Source: Puniceicoccaceae bacterium (GTDB taxonomy: Bacteria; Verrucomicrobiota; Verrucomicrobiia; Opitutales; JAFGAQ01). From it: a DNA stretch of 54,506 nt. How positions within the stretch are numbered: position 1 is the first letter of the stretch; each line of letters begins with the position of its first letter. The notes beneath the pieces were generated by a model. The model was not told the DNA's origin, did no database searches, and saw only the letters and a list, made by a program, of their open reading frames with translations. This document shows positions 51,723-54,506 of this stretch, piece by piece. The DNA lies in contig JBEGIR010000084.1 in assembly GCA_040224245.1 (NCBI GenBank), positions 1 through 54,506 of the forward strand. The letters run 5' to 3'. The position numbers and the translations under genes are program-made.

Positions 51723-52748
51723 ATGGAACGATTTAGACACATTCGAAAATACGGCGTTTTTGCGCTGGCTCTCCTTTTACTCTCCCAGTCGAGTGTGTAC
51801 GCGCTTTCCTGGAACCCGCTCAAATGGTTCTCCGGTGACGATGAATCCGAACGGCGTCCTGCCTATTTTGTCACCCCGGAAGAACAGGCCATTGCAAACG
51901 AACTGTTTCAACAGGCAGTCTCTTTGGAACATGAAGGCCGACGGGGCAAGGCGATGGATCTCTACGAAAAAATCGCGAAGGACTACGCCTACTCTGCTGT
52001 TGCACCGCGAGCACTGTTCAACTGGGCGCAAATTTACGAGGATACCCACCGTTTCAAGAAAGCATTTCTGATGATGCAGAACATCATCCTTCTCTACCCC
52101 GAATACGAGGGGTTTGATGAAGTGATCGGCGCCCAATACGACATTGCTACCCGAATTATGGAAGGGGATCGGGAAAAGATGTGGGGCGTGATTCCCATGT
52201 TTCGCTACTACACTCGCGCGATCCAGTTTTTTCAGGTCATCGCACGCAACGCCCCCTACAGTGACTATGCCCCGCTTTCACTCATGAACATTGCGCTGGT
52301 TGCCAAGGATCTCGACAAGGAGGCAACCGCAATTGATGCGCTTGATCAGTTGATCAATTTTTACCCGGACCATGAGTTGACCTCTGATGCCTATTTCCTG
52401 CTGGCCGAAGTGTTTTCGGAACTGATCGACGGTGCCAACTACGATCAGGGTTCCACACGGGAAGCGATCAGTTATTATGAGGACTTTCTGATTCTCTTTC
52501 CCGACAGTGAACTGGTGCCGCAGGCCGAAGAAGGCTTGCGCGAGGTCAATGAAATTTACGCCCAAAGCAAGTTCCTGATGGGAGAATACTATCTGCGGCA
52601 CATCCGCAACGAAACCGCAGCCCTCGCACTGTACAATGAAACCATTACCGTGGCTCCCAGTTCAGAAACTGCGCGCCGTGCCCGCGAACGCATTGACCAG
52701 ATCAACGAACGCGTCATTGAGGTGGACATCGTCGGAGCGGGTTCCTGA
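51723..52748 (+). CDS. BamD/YfiO-like TPR protein
   Basis: A 341-residue exported protein with a signal peptide (KYGVFALALLLLSQSSVYA) and at least five TPR-like helical pairs (EQAIANELFQQAVSLEHEGR; FQVIARNAPYSDYAPLSLMN; IDALDQLINFYPDHELTSDA; AISYYEDFLILFPDSELVPQ). The pattern with xYPxSxYAPxA spacing resembles BamD, which folds outer-membrane proteins with BamA. It lacks a lipobox Cys, so it is not a lipoprotein like E. coli BamD, and the role is inferred. The frame extends upstream to an ATG in fabH at 51684; ATG 51723 gives the signal peptide. Confidence 0.78.
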   Translation: MERFRHIRKYGVFALALLLLSQSSVYALSWNPLKWFSGDDESERRPAYFVTPEEQAIANELFQQAVSLEHEGRRGKAMDLYEKIAKDYAYSAVAPRALFNWAQIYEDTHRFKKAFLMMQNIILLYPEYEGFDEVIGAQYDIATRIMEGDREKMWGVIPMFRYYTRAIQFFQVIARNAPYSDYAPLSLMNIALVAKDLDKEATAIDALDQLINFYPDHELTSDAYFLLAEVFSELIDGANYDQGSTREAISYYEDFLILFPDSELVPQAEEGLREVNEIYAQSKFLMGEYYLRHIRNETAALALYNETITVAPSSETARRARERIDQINERVIEVDIVGAGS

Positions 52749-52773
52749 AGGTGGCAGCATTGGGAAGGCGCTC

Positions 52774-53298
52774 ATGAATGCAGTGCTGCGTGCGAGGTTC
52801 TGGCTACCCATGCTCGCCTTATCAACGCTTCTGAATGCGTGCAGTCATTACCAAATGGGGCGTCCGGGAGTTGACGCAACGTCAGCCCCCGTTCGGGTAT
52901 GGATCGCTCCCGTCATCATGGATGCCGTTGTAGCGGATGTAATGGTGCCGTTGCAGCGTGAATTGCGCGAGCAGGTCATTCGCAACCCCTCGATGCAGTT
53001 GGTCAATTCCCCGGGACTCGCAGATGCGCGCCTGCATGTCATTGTTGACCAGCTGCTCCGTGAAACTCTGGCACGCCGCTCAGACGATACAGGTCTCGCC
53101 GATGTCATGCGGCTCGAACTGGTATTGCGCTATGAACTCGAAGATGCAGAGGGTCAGGTGACTCGTGAAGGTGTCGTGGATGCGGGCGGTCCCATTTTCC
53201 GTGAGGCCGGGTTTGCCGAATCTGCACGTCAACGCCTGCCTGCGATTCTGAATGAACTCGCACGGGATATCTTGCAAGAGGCCTTTTTCGACTGGTAG
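52774..53298 (+). CDS. LptE-like outer-membrane lipoprotein
   Basis: A 174-residue lipoprotein: n-region MNAVLRARFW, hydrophobic segment LPMLALSTLL and lipobox LLNAC before SHYQMG. The mature part begins PVRVWIAPVIMDAVVADVMV and continues with a two-layer alpha/beta region (LADARLHVIVDQLLRETLAR; RLELVLRYELEDAEGQVTRE), as in LptE, which plugs LptD in LPS export. The frame is open upstream into the previous gene; the ATG at 52774 gives the lipoprotein signal. It follows the BamD-like gene by 25 bp. Identity to LptE is by fold pattern and context. Confidence 0.78.
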   Translation: MNAVLRARFWLPMLALSTLLNACSHYQMGRPGVDATSAPVRVWIAPVIMDAVVADVMVPLQRELREQVIRNPSMQLVNSPGLADARLHVIVDQLLRETLARRSDDTGLADVMRLELVLRYELEDAEGQVTREGVVDAGGPIFREAGFAESARQRLPAILNELARDILQEAFFDW

Positions 53299-53310
53299 CA
53301 TGCGCGCCTG

Positions 53311-53979
53311 ATGAAACCTTCCCTTGCATTTGGAACACGGTGCATCGCACCCTCCATCCTTGCCGGAAATCACGCCAATCTCAGTTCGGGGCTGCGGGAG
53401 ATTGAGTCTGCCGGAGCCCGGTGGGTCCACATTGACATCATGGATGGGCACTTTGTTCCGAACCTCACTTTCGGACCCAAAACGGTTGAAGACATCCGCG
53501 CCGATACCCCTCTATTTCTGGATGTGCACCTGATGCTTGAAGCCCCCCATCGCCATGTGCAGGCATTTCTTGATGCCGGAGCCAACTTGGTGAGCATCCA
53601 TGTCGAACCCGAATACGACATCGAATCCACACTTCGACAGATCCGCGAAGCTGGAGTACATGCAGGCATCGTGCTCAATCCCGATACTGCGGTATCCGCT
53701 GTTCTTCCCTTTCTGGATCACGTCGATCTGGTGCTTCAGATGACCGTGTTTCCTGGCTTCGGCGGACAATCCTTTATCGAATCCACACTTCCAAATCTTC
53801 GCAAACTACAACAACTGCGTCGTGAGCGAAATCTCCCCTTCCGCATCGAAGTCGATGGAGGTATCGATCTGCAAACGCTGAAGCTCGTCAGGGAAGCCGG
53901 TGCTGATACGTTTGTTTCGGGCAGTGCATTCTTCAAAAGTCCCGACAAGCGATCCTTTGTTTCAACCTTTGAAACCTGA
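53311..53979 (+). CDS. rpe: Ribulose-phosphate 3-epimerase
   Basis: Interconverts ribulose- and xylulose-5-phosphate in the pentose phosphate pathway. The 222-residue TIM barrel shows CIAPSILAGNHANL, WVHIDIMDGHFVPNLTFGP (catalytic Asp and metal His), LDVHLMLEAPHRHV, LQMTVFPGFGGQSFIE, and VDGGIDLQTLKLVREAGADTFVSGSA. Start and length are standard. It follows the LptE-like gene by 12 bp. Confidence 0.97.
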   Translation: MKPSLAFGTRCIAPSILAGNHANLSSGLREIESAGARWVHIDIMDGHFVPNLTFGPKTVEDIRADTPLFLDVHLMLEAPHRHVQAFLDAGANLVSIHVEPEYDIESTLRQIREAGVHAGIVLNPDTAVSAVLPFLDHVDLVLQMTVFPGFGGQSFIESTLPNLRKLQQLRRERNLPFRIEVDGGIDLQTLKLVREAGADTFVSGSAFFKSPDKRSFVSTFET

Positions 53980-54003
53980 TCCAACCCAAACCCATCACGT
54001 CTC

Positions 54004-54506
54004 ATGATTATCGGCGTCGTCAAAGAAATCAAAAAGGATGAAAACCGCGTTTCGCTCGTTCCGGTGGGAGCGGAAATCCTCACCCAGCGAGGACATCAGG
54101 TACTCGTCGAGGCCAACGCAGGCCTCAACAGTGGATTTCCCGACTCCGAGTATGCCGCATCGGGAGCTGAGACAGGGCTGACCGCCGAAGCTGTTTTTGC
54201 AAAAGCCGACCTCATTCTGAAAGTAAAGGAACCACTCGAAGCTGAGTATGCGCTTATCCGACCCGGGCAAATCGTCTTTACTTACTTTCATTTTGCTGCG
54301 TCTCAGGAGCTGACCCACGCCATCGTGGCATCCGGGGCGACAGCTGTTGCCTACGAAACCATCGAAACAAGCGATGGACGTTTGCCCCTGCTGACACCCA
54401 TGAGCGAGGTGGCCGGAAAAATGTCCGTTCAGCAAGCTGCCAAATACCTCGAGCGCGAGCACGGCGGTCGTGGCGTGCTGATTGGCGGAGTTCCCGGAGT
54501 TGAACC
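54004..54506 (+). CDS. ald: Alanine dehydrogenase, N-terminal part
   Basis: The frame starts at ATG 54004 and runs off the right edge, giving 167 complete codons of about 370. The sequence MIIGVVKEIKKDENRVSLVP, the lysine in LKVKEPLEAEY, FTYFHFAAS and TPMSEVAGKMSVQQAAKYLE are typical of alanine dehydrogenase, which interconverts alanine and pyruvate with NAD. The close relative, NAD(P) transhydrogenase alpha, is less likely given the HFAAS and MSEVAGKMS forms. It follows rpe by 24 bp. Confidence 0.92.
   Translation, partial: MIIGVVKEIKKDENRVSLVPVGAEILTQRGHQVLVEANAGLNSGFPDSEYAASGAETGLTAEAVFAKADLILKVKEPLEAEYALIRPGQIVFTYFHFAASQELTHAIVASGATAVAYETIETSDGRLPLLTPMSEVAGKMSVQQAAKYLEREHGGRGVLIGGVPGVE

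Overview
The window looks like chromosomal DNA of a Gram-negative, probably marine or aquatic member of Verrucomicrobiota, most likely class Opitutia (Opitutales or Puniceicoccales-like). This is an inference from gene content. The supporting signs are a fused CcoN-CcoO cbb3 oxidase, a bactofilin, an orphan pseudopilin of the HX9DG-type common in Planctomycetes and Verrucomicrobia, plant-polysaccharide hydrolases with signal peptides, a zinc-free L32, LptE/BamD-like envelope proteins, and an IS200-type transposase embedded in GC-rich palindromic repeats. No rRNA, tRNA, CRISPR array or prophage was seen. Coding density is high, and almost every gap is under 250 bp.

Layout. 1-6000: the end of a threonine-aldolase-like gene; then on the minus strand a sigma-54 response regulator, peptide deformylase, a small coiled-coil protein and a short ComEC; then ychF. 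6200-11930: a cbb3 terminal oxidase cluster (ccoS-like, ccoNO fusion, ccoQ-like, mono-haem ccoP, ccoG, a 59-aa membrane ORF in the FixH position, and a TauE/SafE-like membrane protein). 12000-16700: a YwlE-like phosphatase, a pseudopilin, a CBS-type manganese pyrophosphatase, a bactofilin and an adenosine deaminase-like protein. 16800-20900: a minus-strand hemicellulose cluster (GH43, GH51, GH5). 21000-23640: clpB.

23780-25060 is the most unusual stretch. A Y1 (HUH) transposase sits between two blocks of ordered palindromes, including a 178-bp near-identical direct duplication and mirror-image 13-mers next to both ends of the gene. After it come two uncharacterised exported or membrane proteins, then an arsR-aguB-aguA operon (agmatine to putrescine) diverging from trxA across a perfect inverted repeat. 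Next are leuCD, preceded by a probable FmdB-like gene remnant, then exbBD, guaA, hisD, maf and an AEC transporter.

40600-49200: a long fungal-type cystathionine gamma-synthase-like enzyme, an orphan RecB-fold nuclease, a chemoreceptor with a recognisable sigma-28 promoter, a TPR-like protein, overlapping trpD-glmM, and uppP. 49200-54506: rpmF-plsX-fabH (ribosome and fatty acid start genes), two envelope-assembly proteins (BamD-like, LptE-like), rpe, and the 5' part of an alanine dehydrogenase gene that runs off the window.

How the genes fit together: the oxidase block supports high-affinity respiration. The GH block releases sugars from arabinoxylan or mannan. glmM, uppP, plsX, fabH, the BamD-like and the LptE-like genes all serve the cell envelope. 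leuCD, hisD, trpD and the sulfur-amino-acid enzyme indicate prototrophy. All product calls rest on motifs read by eye and on family knowledge; no database search was run.
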